From positions 1 through 64,000 of the forward strand of contig JAIYAR010000018.1 of the NCBI GenBank assembly GCA_027488985.1: DNA of 64,000 nt, in the 5' to 3' direction. This DNA is from Comamonadaceae bacterium. GTDB taxonomy: Bacteria; Pseudomonadota; Gammaproteobacteria; Burkholderiales; Burkholderiaceae_C. Under the pieces are notes generated by a model. It was not told where the DNA came from and searched no databases. It saw only the letters and a program-made list of their open reading frames with translations. The translations under genes were made by a program, and so were the position numbers. Below, one piece after another: positions 41,715 to 50,498 of the stretch; the stretch's first letter is position 1, and the number at the start of each line of letters is the position of its first letter.

Positions 41715-43511
41715 TTAAGCCAAGGCGGCGTCAGTGTCCATCAAAACCTTGGATCCTGTGCGTGCTGTGCGCATCAGGGTCGCGGTCTCGGGGAACAGCT
41801 TGGCGAAGTAAAAGCGTGCTGTTTGCAGCTTCGCGGTGTAGAACGGGTCGGTGCTACCGGCTGCAATTTCACGCAGCGCCACTTGGGCCATGCGGGCAAA
41901 GAAGTAGCCGAACACCAGGTGACCTGCCACGCGGAGGTAGTCCACCGCAGCGGCGCCCACTTCGTCAGGGTTCTGGAAGCCCTTGAAGCCCACCTCGGTG
42001 GTGAACTTGGTCATCTGGTCGCCCAGGATGGCAATAGGTGTAATGAACTCGGCCATCTTTTCATTGACGCCTTCTTCTTCCACCAGCTTGCCAATCAGCT
42101 TGCCGAACTTCTTGAGGGTGGCACCATTGTTGCCCAGCACCTTACGGCCCAGCAGGTCCAGGGACTGGATGGTGTTGGTGCCTTCATAGATCATGTTGAT
42201 GCGGTTGTCGCGCACAAACTGCTCCATGCCCCATTCTTTGATAAAGCCGTGGCCGCCGAAAACCTGCATGCAGGCGTTGGTCGCAATGTGGCCGTTGTCG
42301 GTCAGGAACGCTTTGGCGATCGGGGTCAGCAAAGCGAGCATTTCGCCTGCGTCTTTACGCACCTTTTCATCCGGGTGGTTGTGCTCTTTTTCCAGCAACA
42401 TGGAGCAGTAGACCTGCAGTGCACGGCCGCCGTCAGCGTAGGCGCGGGCGGTCATCAGCATCTTGCGCACGTCGGGGTGCACGATGATGGGGTCCGCGGG
42501 CTTGTCTTTGGCCTTGGTGCCGGAAAGGCTGCGCATCTGGATGCGGTCTTTGGCGTAGGCCAAGGCGTTCTGGAATGCGACTTCAGTGAGGCCCAAGGAT
42601 TGGTTGCCGACCCCCAGGCGTGCCGCGTTCATCATCACGAACATGCCTTGCATGCCCTTGTTGGCCTGGCCCACCATAGTGCCCACGGCGTCTTCCAGCA
42701 CCATCTGGCAAGTAGCGTTGCCATGGATGCCCATTTTGTGCTCGAGGCCACCACAGTAAATGCCGTTGCGCTCACCCAAGGAGCCGTCAGCATTCACATG
42801 GAACTTGGGCACGATGAAGAGGCTGATGCCTTTGATGCCGGGAGGCGCATCAGGCAAGCGGGCCAACACCAAGTGAATGATGTTGTCGGTCATGTCGTGT
42901 TCACCAGCGCTGATGAAAATCTTGTTGCCGGTGATCTTGTAGGTGCCGTCTGCCTGTGGTTCGGCCTTGGTGCGCATCAGGCCCAGGTCGGTACCGCAGT
43001 GAGGTTCCGTCAGGCACATGGTGCCGGTCCACTCGCCACTGGTCATCTTGGGCAGGTAAGTGGCTTTTTGCTCAGGGGTGCCGTGGGTTTCCAGTGCAGC
43101 ATACGCACCGTGGGTGAGGCCGGGGTACATGGTCCAGGCCTGGTTGGCGCTATTGAGCATTTCGTAGAACATGCCATTGACCACATAGGGCAGACCTTGG
43201 CCACCGTACTCAGGGTCACAGGCCAGAGCGGCCCAACCGCCGTCAATGTACTGGCGGTAGGCTTCCTTGAAACCTTTGGGGGTAGTGACCGCATGGGTGG
43301 TCTGATCAATGGTGCAGCCTTCTGTGTCGCCGCTGATGTTCACGGGGAACGCCACTTCAGCAGCGAACTTGCCACCCTCTTCCAGAACCGCATTGATGGT
43401 GTCTGCATCAATATCTGCGTGCTTGGGGATCTGCTTGAGGTCATCTGCCACGTGGAGCACTTCGTGCATCACGAACTGCATGTCACGGATCGGTGGGGTA
43501 TAGCTGGGCAT
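41715..43511 (-). CDS. Acyl-CoA dehydrogenase with C-terminal extension
   Basis: A 598-residue FadE12/AcdA-like dehydrogenase. An N-terminal helix cap (MPSYTPPIRDMQFVMHEVLHV) is typical of this large bacterial subfamily. Core markers are MCLTEPHCGTDLGLMRTKAEP, KIFISAGEHDM and QVFGGHGFIKEWGMEQFVRDNRINMIYEGTNTIQSLDLLGRKVL. The catalytic Glu is in IYEGTN. A helical C-terminal domain of about 130 residues follows. First structural gene after the TetR regulator, 45 bp downstream. Catalyses the first beta-oxidation step on medium/long acyl-CoA. Confidence 0.94.
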   Translation of the reverse strand: MPSYTPPIRDMQFVMHEVLHVADDLKQIPKHADIDADTINAVLEEGGKFAAEVAFPVNISGDTEGCTIDQTTHAVTTPKGFKEAYRQYIDGGWAALACDPEYGGQGLPYVVNGMFYEMLNSANQAWTMYPGLTHGAYAALETHGTPEQKATYLPKMTSGEWTGTMCLTEPHCGTDLGLMRTKAEPQADGTYKITGNKIFISAGEHDMTDNIIHLVLARLPDAPPGIKGISLFIVPKFHVNADGSLGERNGIYCGGLEHKMGIHGNATCQMVLEDAVGTMVGQANKGMQGMFVMMNAARLGVGNQSLGLTEVAFQNALAYAKDRIQMRSLSGTKAKDKPADPIIVHPDVRKMLMTARAYADGGRALQVYCSMLLEKEHNHPDEKVRKDAGEMLALLTPIAKAFLTDNGHIATNACMQVFGGHGFIKEWGMEQFVRDNRINMIYEGTNTIQSLDLLGRKVLGNNGATLKKFGKLIGKLVEEEGVNEKMAEFITPIAILGDQMTKFTTEVGFKGFQNPDEVGAAAVDYLRVAGHLVFGYFFARMAQVALREIAAGSTDPFYTAKLQTARFYFAKLFPETATLMRTARTGSKVLMDTDAALA

Positions 43512-43556
43512 GGTGAGTTCTCCTAAGTAACTTGAGGGTAGAAAAAGTGGGGGCGC

Positions 43557-44231
43557 TTACACAGTGGTGGTGGCGTAGCGCGCAAGGATGTTGGAAAAAC
43601 CACGGTTCGCGCGCTCGATAGAACCGGGGTTTTTGAGGAATCGGGCTTCGTAGTGCAGGGCCAGAATGAGACCGTGGATTTCAAATGCCATTTGTTGTTC
43701 GTCTGCTTCAGGACGTAAGTGACCGCATTGTTTTGCCAGCACGACTGCGCGGTACAAGGCGCTCAACCAGGTTTGCACGGAAGACGCCAAGGCATCCCTC
43801 ACTGGGCCGGGCCGGTCATCGAACTCGACGGCGCCGCTGATAAAAATGCAGCCCGACTGAATTTCCACAGCAACGCGCTTCATCCAGTTGCCGAAAAGGG
43901 CTTCCACACGTGGCATGCCACGGTCCGCATGCAGAGCCGGGTAAAACACTTCCTGCTCGAAGCGGTTGAAATACTCGCGGATCACAGAGATCTGCATCTC
44001 TTCGCGGGACCCGAAATGTGCAAACACGCCGGATTTGCTCATCTGGGTAACTTCGGCGAGTGCGCCGATGCTCAGGCCTTCGAGGCCGATCTGGGTGGCA
44101 AGGCCCAAGGCGGCCTCGACAATCGCCGCTTTAGTTTGCTGCCCTTTCTGCATGGCGCGGCGTGCAGGCATGCGCTTGGCACCCGAGTCGACAGGCGCAG
44201 TTTCCAGGGTGTTATCGAGAGCAGACGACAT
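43557..44231 (-). CDS. TetR-family regulator of the beta-oxidation operon
   Basis: A 224-residue regulator with helix-turn-helix AAIVEAALGLATQIGLEGLSIGALAEVTQMSKSGVFAHFGSREEMQ (about 35-80) and the tail domain typical of TetR_C groups. ATG 44231 is used; an upstream TTG (44249) would overlap the operator. It opens a six-gene beta-oxidation unit. A 20-bp perfect palindrome-like operator lies 18 bp upstream, so autoregulation and acyl-CoA-responsive control of the whole operon are inferred. Confidence 0.88.
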   Translation of the reverse strand: MSSALDNTLETAPVDSGAKRMPARRAMQKGQQTKAAIVEAALGLATQIGLEGLSIGALAEVTQMSKSGVFAHFGSREEMQISVIREYFNRFEQEVFYPALHADRGMPRVEALFGNWMKRVAVEIQSGCIFISGAVEFDDRPGPVRDALASSVQTWLSALYRAVVLAKQCGHLRPEADEQQMAFEIHGLILALHYEARFLKNPGSIERANRGFSNILARYATTTV

Positions 44232-44249
44232 AAGCGAAATACCATCCAA

Positions 44250-44269
44250 AATAGAACGACCGTGCTATT
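44250..44269. promoter_or_regulatory. Candidate TetR operator of the beta-oxidation operon
   Basis: The sequence AATAGAACGACCGTGCTATT has symmetrical arms AATAG-N-ACG and CGT-N-CTATT around two central bases. It is 18 bp upstream of the TetR start codon. Typical of a short TetR-dimer site. A separate perfect 12-bp palindrome CCCTCTAGAGGG sits at 44306-44317, nearer slmA. Confidence 0.6.
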
Positions 44270-44340
44270 CTGCAGCATTTCGCGATTCGCTGTGTAGTAA
44301 CCGCCCCCTCTAGAGGGTCACTCCTAAGGAAATCTAGGGT

Positions 44341-45012
44341 TTACCCGAGGATAAGCGCGAGACCCGCGTCCAGATGTTCAGACGGTAGGCGCTTAAAGCC
44401 AGAGCGGGCATAGCGTTGCAAACGCCCCGACACGAAGGCTACGACCGTTGCGGCTTGCACTTGCGGGTCCGGCACAGCGCTTCCTGCAGGCGCCCGTAAG
44501 GCAGCGTCCCGCAAGCATTGCTTGATGGTGGACTCGACTTTGTCGAACAGTGCGTTCATCCGCTGTTGCAAGCGCTCGTTCTCCAACACCAGCGCATCAC
44601 CGACCATAACGCGGGCCATGCCCGGATTCTTCTCTGCAAATTGGACCAGCATGCCCGCAATACGCCGCGCCTGGCGCGAGCCGGTTGCAGGCCCTGCGTC
44701 GGCAGACTCTTTCTCAACGATTTGATTGATCAGGGAGAAAACTGTTTGCTCGATGAAGTCAATCAATCCCTCGAACATCTGAGCCTTGCTGGCAAAGTGG
44801 CGGTAGAGGGCAGCCTCGCTTACCTCCAATCGCGCGGCCAGTGCTGCCGTGGTGATGCGCTCGCCACCCGGCTGCTCCAACATGGTGGCGAGCATCTGCA
44901 GGATCTGCACCCGCCGCTCGCCCGGCTTGGGCCGCTTGCGTGTTGGCGCATCCGACAAGGGGTCCTCGGATGGGTCAGGAAGATCGATCGGGGCAGCCGT
45001 GGACTCGGACAT
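44341..45012 (-). CDS. slmA: Nucleoid occlusion factor SlmA
   Basis: A 223-residue TetR-fold DNA-binding protein that blocks FtsZ assembly over the nucleoid. The signature segment is ILQMLATMLEQPGGERITTAALAARLEVSEAALYRHFASKAQMFEGLIDFIE (about 37-89), nearly as in enteric SlmA. The N-terminal 30 residues are acidic and unconserved. In many Proteobacteria slmA is next to argB or dut-coaBC. Here argB lies only 2.3 kb away with a two-component pair between. Confidence 0.92.
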   Translation of the reverse strand: MSESTAAPIDLPDPSEDPLSDAPTRKRPKPGERRVQILQMLATMLEQPGGERITTAALAARLEVSEAALYRHFASKAQMFEGLIDFIEQTVFSLINQIVEKESADAGPATGSRQARRIAGMLVQFAEKNPGMARVMVGDALVLENERLQQRMNALFDKVESTIKQCLRDAALRAPAGSAVPDPQVQAATVVAFVSGRLQRYARSGFKRLPSEHLDAGLALILG

Positions 45013-45084
45013 AGGGTGCTCTTCAGAATATTGAAGTTAGTGGCCACTCAAATTCTCGCACACGCCGGCGGGCGACTCCGTGCT

Positions 45085-46512
45085 TCAAGCCGAAGGGAAG
45101 CGGAGGCCCACGCACAGACCACGCCCTGCCGCGCCGGGTTTGAGCTCAAGCTGGCTGCGATGTACTAAAGCGATTTCATTGGCAATGGCCAGCCCCAAGC
45201 CATTGCCCTCTACGGCAGTTCCCGCAACCCGGTAGAAGCGCTCAAGCACGCGAGGATGTTCGGCTTCCAGCACACCGGGCCCGTCGTCCTCCACCTCCAG
45301 AAAAGCCAGTTGCCCTTGACCGCAACGGATGGTGACGTGTCCGCCTGAGGGGGTGTATTTGATGGCGTTGTCTACAAGATTCACCAGTAGCTCGCGCAGC
45401 AACCATTCCTGGCCGCTGATGTGCACCGGGCTGACGTCCAAGCCAAGGTCAATGTTCTTGTCCATGGCGGCATCAAGCTGCGACTCCAGTACCGCCTCGC
45501 ACAACTGCTGCAGGTCAATACGATGCAGGGGCTGCATATTGGCACTGCGCGCATCAGCCCGGGAAAGGGCTAGGAGCTGGTTGGCTAGCTGGGAAGTACG
45601 GCGGGCAGCATGGCGCAAGCGCAGCACCTGATCCGCTCCTAAAGTGATAGCTGCTTGCGAAGTACTGCCGGGCGCTGAGGCCATATTTTTCTCAGAAGCC
45701 TGTGCATCAACGGCTTGTGCCCATGCTTCTACTTGGGCTTGCAAACCGGCCAAAGGCGTCCGCAACTGGTGGGCAGCATCCGCAACAAAGCGCGCCTGGC
45801 TCTCTGCCTGTGCATTGACCAGACCGAAAAGCCGGTTCAGAGAAACCACCAGAGGGCGCACTTCATCTGGCGACGCATCAGGATCCAGGGCCGACAAATC
45901 ACGCGGGGAGCGACGCTCCAGCACATCCCGCAACTCCAGCAAGGGACGCAAGGCTGTGCCTACAGCCCAGCGCACTGCAAAAAAGCCCGCAAATGCCAAG
46001 ACGAGGTTAGGCAGGATTACCTTCCAGGCCAACAAATGCAACCACTGCTGGCGAGGGTCAGAGCCATCTGCCAGGCGGACCACAAGTTCGCCCGCCACGG
46101 TTTGTACCCTTTGACTCACGATGCGGTAGGTCACGCCCCCGTATTCTTCGCTGGAGAACTCAGGCTCTTTGGTCGTAGGGGGCGTGCCATAAAGCCACTC
46201 AGCGCCCACTTGCACCACGCCGTCCAACCCGACCACGGCAATCGCCGCAGCTCCGGAGCGGCTGTTTAAGAACTCTTCCACCGGCGGCGCGGTGAGCAAG
46301 ACAGGCGCTGCCGCTGACGTGTTGCCGCGGGCCACGATGGAGTCTGCCAATAGAGGCACCAGACTGAGCAGTTGGCCGTCCTGCTGCAAGGCAGCGCTAT
46401 CAGCGGACCGGTAATCAAACCATGCGTTGAGCAGTGCGAGGGCAAACAATGGCAACAGCAACAACAGCAAGAGGCGCCGCTGCAATCCGGTGGACATGCC
46501 GGCGCTGACCAT
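45085..46512 (-). CDS. Sensor histidine kinase, TctE-like
   Basis: A 475-residue kinase: membrane segments at about 11-30 and 165-185 enclose a periplasmic sensor (EFLNSRSGAAAIAVVGLDGVVQ). Then come HAMP, the H-box FVADAAHQLRTPLAGL (His248), and an ATPase domain with NLVDNAIKYTP, EDDGPG and GNGLGLAIANEIA. Residues about 274-293 (KNMASAPGSTSQAAITLGAD), between the two dimerisation helices, are encoded by repeat copy F and lengthen the hairpin relative to relatives. It starts directly after the regulator stop codon. Confidence 0.9.
   Translation of the reverse strand: MVSAGMSTGLQRRLLLLLLLPLFALALLNAWFDYRSADSAALQQDGQLLSLVPLLADSIVARGNTSAAAPVLLTAPPVEEFLNSRSGAAAIAVVGLDGVVQVGAEWLYGTPPTTKEPEFSSEEYGGVTYRIVSQRVQTVAGELVVRLADGSDPRQQWLHLLAWKVILPNLVLAFAGFFAVRWAVGTALRPLLELRDVLERRSPRDLSALDPDASPDEVRPLVVSLNRLFGLVNAQAESQARFVADAAHQLRTPLAGLQAQVEAWAQAVDAQASEKNMASAPGSTSQAAITLGADQVLRLRHAARRTSQLANQLLALSRADARSANMQPLHRIDLQQLCEAVLESQLDAAMDKNIDLGLDVSPVHISGQEWLLRELLVNLVDNAIKYTPSGGHVTIRCGQGQLAFLEVEDDGPGVLEAEHPRVLERFYRVAGTAVEGNGLGLAIANEIALVHRSQLELKPGAAGRGLCVGLRFPSA
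45635..45690 (+). repeat. Palindromic repeat, copy F (in kinase gene)
   Basis: GCTCCTAAAGTGATAGCTGC, then GGGCGCTGAGGCCATATTTTT, resembles the dispersed consensus including its right end GCGCTAGAGGCCATTTTT. It is in frame inside the histidine-kinase dimerisation region. Confidence 0.65.
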
Positions 46513-47199
46513 TTACGGAGTGGTCAACTCAAGCCGGTAACCGAAGCCGCGGATAGAACGGAGCGCCACACCATAAGGCTCCAGTTTGCCGCGCAGGCGT
46601 GAGATGTAGACCTCCACCGCGTTGGGTGTGATTTCTTTGTCCCAGCCGGTCAGGGCTTGCAAAAGTTTGTCCTTGTTGGCGGGTTTGGGGGCCTGCAGGA
46701 GCAGGTACTCCATGACCGTCCACTCGCGCGGACCGAGCTCCAGGGGAGTGGCAATCTGGCCCTCGCCCCTGATACAAGCTACCCGCTGAGCCGTGTCGAG
46801 CTCAAGGGGACCAAAACTCAAAATGGACGAAGTCGCTGCCTGCGAGCGGCGCAACAATGCACGCAAACGGGCCAGCAGCTCCGGCAGCTCGAAGGGTTTG
46901 ACCATGTAGTCGTCAGCGCCCATGTCCAGGCCCTGCACACGGTCTTGCAATGCGTCACGGGCGGTGAGGATCAGCACCGGCATGGTCTGACCGTTCTTGC
47001 GCAGGGACTGGGTCAGAGCCAGGCCATCCATATGCGGCAACCCGATGTCTACCACCGCCACGTCGAAGGACTCGGTATGGGTGACTTCAATGGCACGCTC
47101 TGCACTGCCCACCCAATCCACGGCATAGCCCGCATCCGTCAGGCCCAGCTTGATGCCGCTGGCGACCATCACGTCATCTTCAACCAACAGTAGTCGCAT
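46513..47199 (-). CDS. Response regulator, OmpR/PhoB family (TctD-like)
   Basis: A 228-residue regulator: receiver domain with phospho-acceptor Asp51 (FDVAVVDIGLPHMDG), acidic pair near the N-terminus (VEDDVMV) and Lys in YMVKPFELPELLARLRALLRR, then a winged-helix DNA-binding domain ending NAVEVYISRLRGKLEPYGVALRSIRGFGYRLE. It is followed at once by its kinase gene. TctD/TctE-type pairs often control tricarboxylate uptake; an orphan TctC-type binding protein lies 33 kb away in this window, but no link is shown. Confidence 0.92.
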   Translation of the reverse strand: MRLLLVEDDVMVASGIKLGLTDAGYAVDWVGSAERAIEVTHTESFDVAVVDIGLPHMDGLALTQSLRKNGQTMPVLILTARDALQDRVQGLDMGADDYMVKPFELPELLARLRALLRRSQAATSSILSFGPLELDTAQRVACIRGEGQIATPLELGPREWTVMEYLLLQAPKPANKDKLLQALTGWDKEITPNAVEVYISRLRGKLEPYGVALRSIRGFGYRLELTTP

Positions 47200-47213
47200 T
47201 AAATCCTTCTTTG

Positions 47214-47254
47214 GCGCTCTATTTGTATGCGCGAGCAGCTATCAAATAGATAGC
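47214..47254 (-). repeat. Palindromic repeat, copy G (intergenic)
   Basis: GCGCTCTATTTGTATGCGCG then AGCAGCTATCAAATAGATAGC, the minus orientation of the dispersed repeat, filling most of the 63-bp gap between argB and the response regulator gene. It follows the argB stop codon, again a 3'-end location. Confidence 0.7.
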
Positions 47255-47262
47255 AAAATAGA

Positions 47263-48162
47263 CTATCGCGACCGGATCATGGTGCCGAAGGCCTGATCCG
47301 TCAGGATTTCAAGGAGCAGCACATGGGGAACGCGACCATCGATGATGTGCACCGAGTTCACGCCACTCTTGGCGGCATCCAACGCTCCGGCGATCTTGGG
47401 CAACATGCCGCCGCTGATGGTTCCGTCGGCGAACAGTTCGTCGATGCGCTTGGCGGTCAGGTCTGTCATCAGCGCGCCCTGTTTGTCCAGCACGCCACTG
47501 ATGTTGGTCAGCATCATCAGCTTTTCTGCCTGCAAGACTGTGGCTAGCTTGGCTGCCACCACGTCGGCATTGATGTTGTAGCTTTCGTTGTTCTCGCCGA
47601 AGCCAATGGGGCTTACAACGGGAATGAAGGCGTCATCTTGCAGAGCCTTCACCACACTGGGGTCTACGCTGACGATATCGCCCACTTGGCCGACGTCATG
47701 TTCCTTGCTCGGGTCTGCACTGTCTACCATCTTGAGCTTTTGGGCCCGGATCATGGCGCCGTCACGGCCTGTCAAGCCCACGGCCTTGCCGCCGGCCTGA
47801 TTGATCAACCCGACGATGTCCTGCTGCACCTCACCACCCAAGACCCATTCGACCACTTCCATAGTCTCGGGGTCCGTGACGCGCATGCCCTGGATGAACT
47901 CCCCTTTTTTGCCCAAGCGCTTCAACAATCCTTCAATCTGAGGCCCCCCCCCGTGCACGACCACGGGGTTGATACCGACCAGCTTGAGCAACACCACGTC
48001 TTCGGCGAAGGCCTTTTGCAGGGCAGGGTCAGTCATGGCATTGCCGCCGTACTTGATCACCATCGTCTTGCCATGAAACTTGCGGATGTAGGGCAAGGCA
48101 CGCGCAAGGATCTGGGCTTGATCAAACGGGGCGATATTAGCGGCGGAAGTAGCTTCAGTCAT
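47263..48162 (-). CDS. argB: Acetylglutamate kinase
   Basis: A 299-residue amino-acid kinase-fold enzyme, second step of arginine synthesis. ATP-binding Lys is in [11 protein letters not shown], the substrate loop is [12 protein letters not shown], and [31 protein letters not shown] holds the second nucleotide site. The N-terminal helix ([18 protein letters not shown]) is the arginine-sensing helix present in hexameric, arginine-inhibited enzymes. ATG 48162 is chosen (GAGG nearby); a TTG at 48174 is possible. Confidence 0.95.
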   Translation of the reverse strand: MTEATSAANIAPFDQAQILARALPYIRKFHGKTMVIKYGGNAMTDPALQKAFAEDVVLLKLVGINPVVVHGGGPQIEGLLKRLGKKGEFIQGMRVTDPETMEVVEWVLGGEVQQDIVGLINQAGGKAVGLTGRDGAMIRAQKLKMVDSADPSKEHDVGQVGDIVSVDPSVVKALQDDAFIPVVSPIGFGENNESYNINADVVAAKLATVLQAEKLMMLTNISGVLDKQGALMTDLTAKRIDELFADGTISGGMLPKIAGALDAAKSGVNSVHIIDGRVPHVLLLEILTDQAFGTMIRSR

Positions 48163-48249
48163 GAGGAGCACCAAGTTGAATGAGGTGACGATAGAAAATG
48201 TTCAGGCCCAAATTGTGCCGCATGTGTACGGCACTTCGTAGTTCTGAAA

Positions 48250-50115
48250 CTAGGCGGGCTGGTAGCCCTGTACGTGCTTCTGCATGAACGCCTTGATAGC
48301 CACGGCATCATTACGTTCCGCTGCCAGATACAAATCGTCCAGTTCAGGCTTCAGTTCTGCCCAAGGCAAAAACGGCTCGTGCGCTTTCATGATCCGGGGA
48401 TGTTCTGTCGGCTGGGGGTTGTCACCGATCAGAAGCTCTTCGTAGAGTTTTTCACCGGTACGCAGCCCGGTGACAGCGATCTCTATGTCGCCGTCAGGAT
48501 GATCGGCATCGCGGACAGAAAGCCCGGAAAGCTGGATCATGCGACGCGCCAGATCCATGATTTTTACCGGCTGCCCCATATCCAGTACAAACACATCGCC
48601 GCCCTCGCCCATGGCGCCGGCTTGCAAAACCAGTTGCGCCGCCTCAGGAATGGTCATGAAGTAGCGAGTCACCTCTTCATGAGTGACAGTGAGCGGGCCG
48701 CCTTCAGCCAGCTGCTTTCGGAACAGCGGAACTACGCTACCGCTGGAGCCCAGCACATTGCCAAACCGGACCATGGAAAAGCAAGTCCCTGTATTACTCG
48801 CGGCCAAAGCCTGCAACACCAACTCCGCCACGCGCTTGGTCGCCCCCATCACATTGGTAGGGCGAACAGCTTTATCGGTGCTGATGAGTACGAAACGCTT
48901 GACCCCAGCCTCAGCAGCAGCATGCGCAAGGTTCAAGGTACCGAAGATGTTGTTGCGCACGCCCTCACCCGGGTTGTCTTCCACCATGGGAACGTGCTTG
49001 TAAGCGGCAGCGTGGTACACCGTGGCAGGACGGTATTTGTTGCAGATTGCCGCCATCCGCTCTAGGTTCGAAATACTGCCGAGCAGGGAAACCAACTCAA
49101 CGGGCAAGTCCTGGGCCCTGCAATACAGCTCCAACTCCTGATGAATACTGTAAAGGCCAAACTCACTATGCTCGAGAAGCAAAAGTTTGCGGGGTCGCTG
49201 CCGTACGATTTGGCGCGTTAACTCCCCGCCAATGCTACCGCCAGCGCCACTGACGAGGACCACCTGCCCCGCTAAGTCTCGGGCCAACAACTGGACATTA
49301 GGGGGCACCGGCTCACGCCCCAACAAATCCTCTATGTCCAGCTCATGGATGTCTTGTACTGTTACTTTGCCACTGGCAAGGTCGGCCATGCTTGGTAATG
49401 TGCGCACGTGAACAGGCAGAGCTTGAAGGGACTCAATGATCTGATTGCGCCTCTCTCGTGTGGCATTAGGCATGGCGAGCAGAACATCTGTAATCTGCTC
49501 TTCGCGCACCAAAGACAATAGTCTGTTTGACGCATGCACTTGCGCTCCGTTAATGCTGCGGCCATCTTTGCGCGGATCATCATCTACGAAACCGACAAGC
49601 GTATAGCTCCTCGCCATTCCCAAGGCCGCCGCAGTCTGAGCGCCGGCTGAGCCCGCGCCAAAAATAAGTAGGCGCCCCTGATTCCCTGGCATTCGCGCCG
49701 CTAGTCCTGCAAGCCAGAATCTGGCAAAAGCGCGGCTTCCACCGACAAAAAGCAAAAACACAATGGGCTGCAGTAAACCTAAACTTCGTGGTACGCCAGG
49801 CCACTGATTCCACAACAATACCAACGTAAGGAGCAATGCATATAGAGCAACGGCCTTCCCAGTGGCTACCAACGCAGCTTGGCCTGTATAACGAAAAATG
49901 GCCCTATATAGGCCAAAGCGGATAAAGATGGGAATCGCCAGCAATGGTGCAATCCCATAGACCCACCTTTGGGCACCCACAGGGTAATAGGTGTTGTCCA
50001 AACGCAGCGCGTACGCAACCCATGTCGCCAACAGCGCTAGTACGATGTCTACAGAAATAACTGCCAAGCGCTTGGCCGTCCGAGGCCAAGCCAGAACCCG
50101 GCTGCTACTGAGCAT
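48250..50115 (-). CDS. pglF: Nucleotide-sugar 4,6-dehydratase, PglF/WbpM-like
   Basis: A 621-residue inner-membrane dehydratase: four N-terminal membrane segments, a first Rossmann-like module (LLIFGAGSAGAQTAAAL) and a second catalytic SDR domain (VVLVSGAGGSIGGELTRQI). The catalytic set reads STDKAVRPTNVMGATKR, with Met in place of the usual Tyr, the SMK arrangement seen in WbpM-type enzymes. It converts UDP-GlcNAc to a 4-keto-6-deoxy sugar. ATG 50115 overlaps the H-NS gene stop by 11 bases. With PglE/D/C-like neighbours it fits the bacillosamine route; WbpM (QuiNAc/FucNAc) is the alternative. Confidence 0.85.
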   Translation of the reverse strand: MLSSSRVLAWPRTAKRLAVISVDIVLALLATWVAYALRLDNTYYPVGAQRWVYGIAPLLAIPIFIRFGLYRAIFRYTGQAALVATGKAVALYALLLTLVLLWNQWPGVPRSLGLLQPIVFLLFVGGSRAFARFWLAGLAARMPGNQGRLLIFGAGSAGAQTAAALGMARSYTLVGFVDDDPRKDGRSINGAQVHASNRLLSLVREEQITDVLLAMPNATRERRNQIIESLQALPVHVRTLPSMADLASGKVTVQDIHELDIEDLLGREPVPPNVQLLARDLAGQVVLVSGAGGSIGGELTRQIVRQRPRKLLLLEHSEFGLYSIHQELELYCRAQDLPVELVSLLGSISNLERMAAICNKYRPATVYHAAAYKHVPMVEDNPGEGVRNNIFGTLNLAHAAAEAGVKRFVLISTDKAVRPTNVMGATKRVAELVLQALAASNTGTCFSMVRFGNVLGSSGSVVPLFRKQLAEGGPLTVTHEEVTRYFMTIPEAAQLVLQAGAMGEGGDVFVLDMGQPVKIMDLARRMIQLSGLSVRDADHPDGDIEIAVTGLRTGEKLYEELLIGDNPQPTEHPRIMKAHEPFLPWAELKPELDDLYLAAERNDAVAIKAFMQKHVQGYQPA

Positions 50116-50470
50116 TGACTGCGAAAGATTCCTTGGTCTGGCCTTGGGCAATCAATGCCGCCAACCATTTGGGAGTCAGTCCGCGGCCTGACCAAGTTTC
50201 GCCATTTGGTCCACGATACTTGACTGCGACTACTACGCCCGCATTCTTGCTAACTTTGGCTGTTTTGCCGGAGGAAGCCACTTTTTTTGCGCGCACTCCT
50301 TTGGAAGCCTTGGCCGGTTTGGCATTTTGCAAATCTTTTGTAGTAATTCCAAAGGCTTGCATCTTTGCAAGAATATCTTGGACAGTATTTTTAAACTCTT
50401 TAGCCTTTATTTCGCTGGCCTGCTTTTGCAGTTTCTCGATTTGGCTTTGAATGTCGATCAGGTTTGACAT
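50105..50470 (-). CDS. H-NS-family DNA-binding protein
   Basis: A 121-residue H-NS-like protein. The N-terminal coiled-coil oligomerisation region (IDIQSQIEKLQKQASEIKAKEF) is followed by a Lys/Ala-rich linker (GVRAKKVASSGKTAKVSKNAG). The C-terminal domain KYRGPNGETWSGRGLTPKWLAALIAQG has the W-x-G-x-G-x-x-P-x-W core of the betaproteobacterial H-NS/BpH3 type. It sits between dehydratase and aminotransferase genes of the glycan cluster. Such proteins silence AT-rich acquired DNA, so it may silence this cluster. Confidence 0.92.
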   Translation of the reverse strand: MSNLIDIQSQIEKLQKQASEIKAKEFKNTVQDILAKMQAFGITTKDLQNAKPAKASKGVRAKKVASSGKTAKVSKNAGVVVAVKYRGPNGETWSGRGLTPKWLAALIAQGQTKESFAVNAQ

Positions 50471-50498
50471 GGATACCTCTTGGTTTTGAAGTTAGAAA

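Noticed and set aside
41823..43526. A 567-codon frame antisense to the large acyl-CoA dehydrogenase
   Set aside because: Shadow frame; the sense gene has all catalytic motifs.
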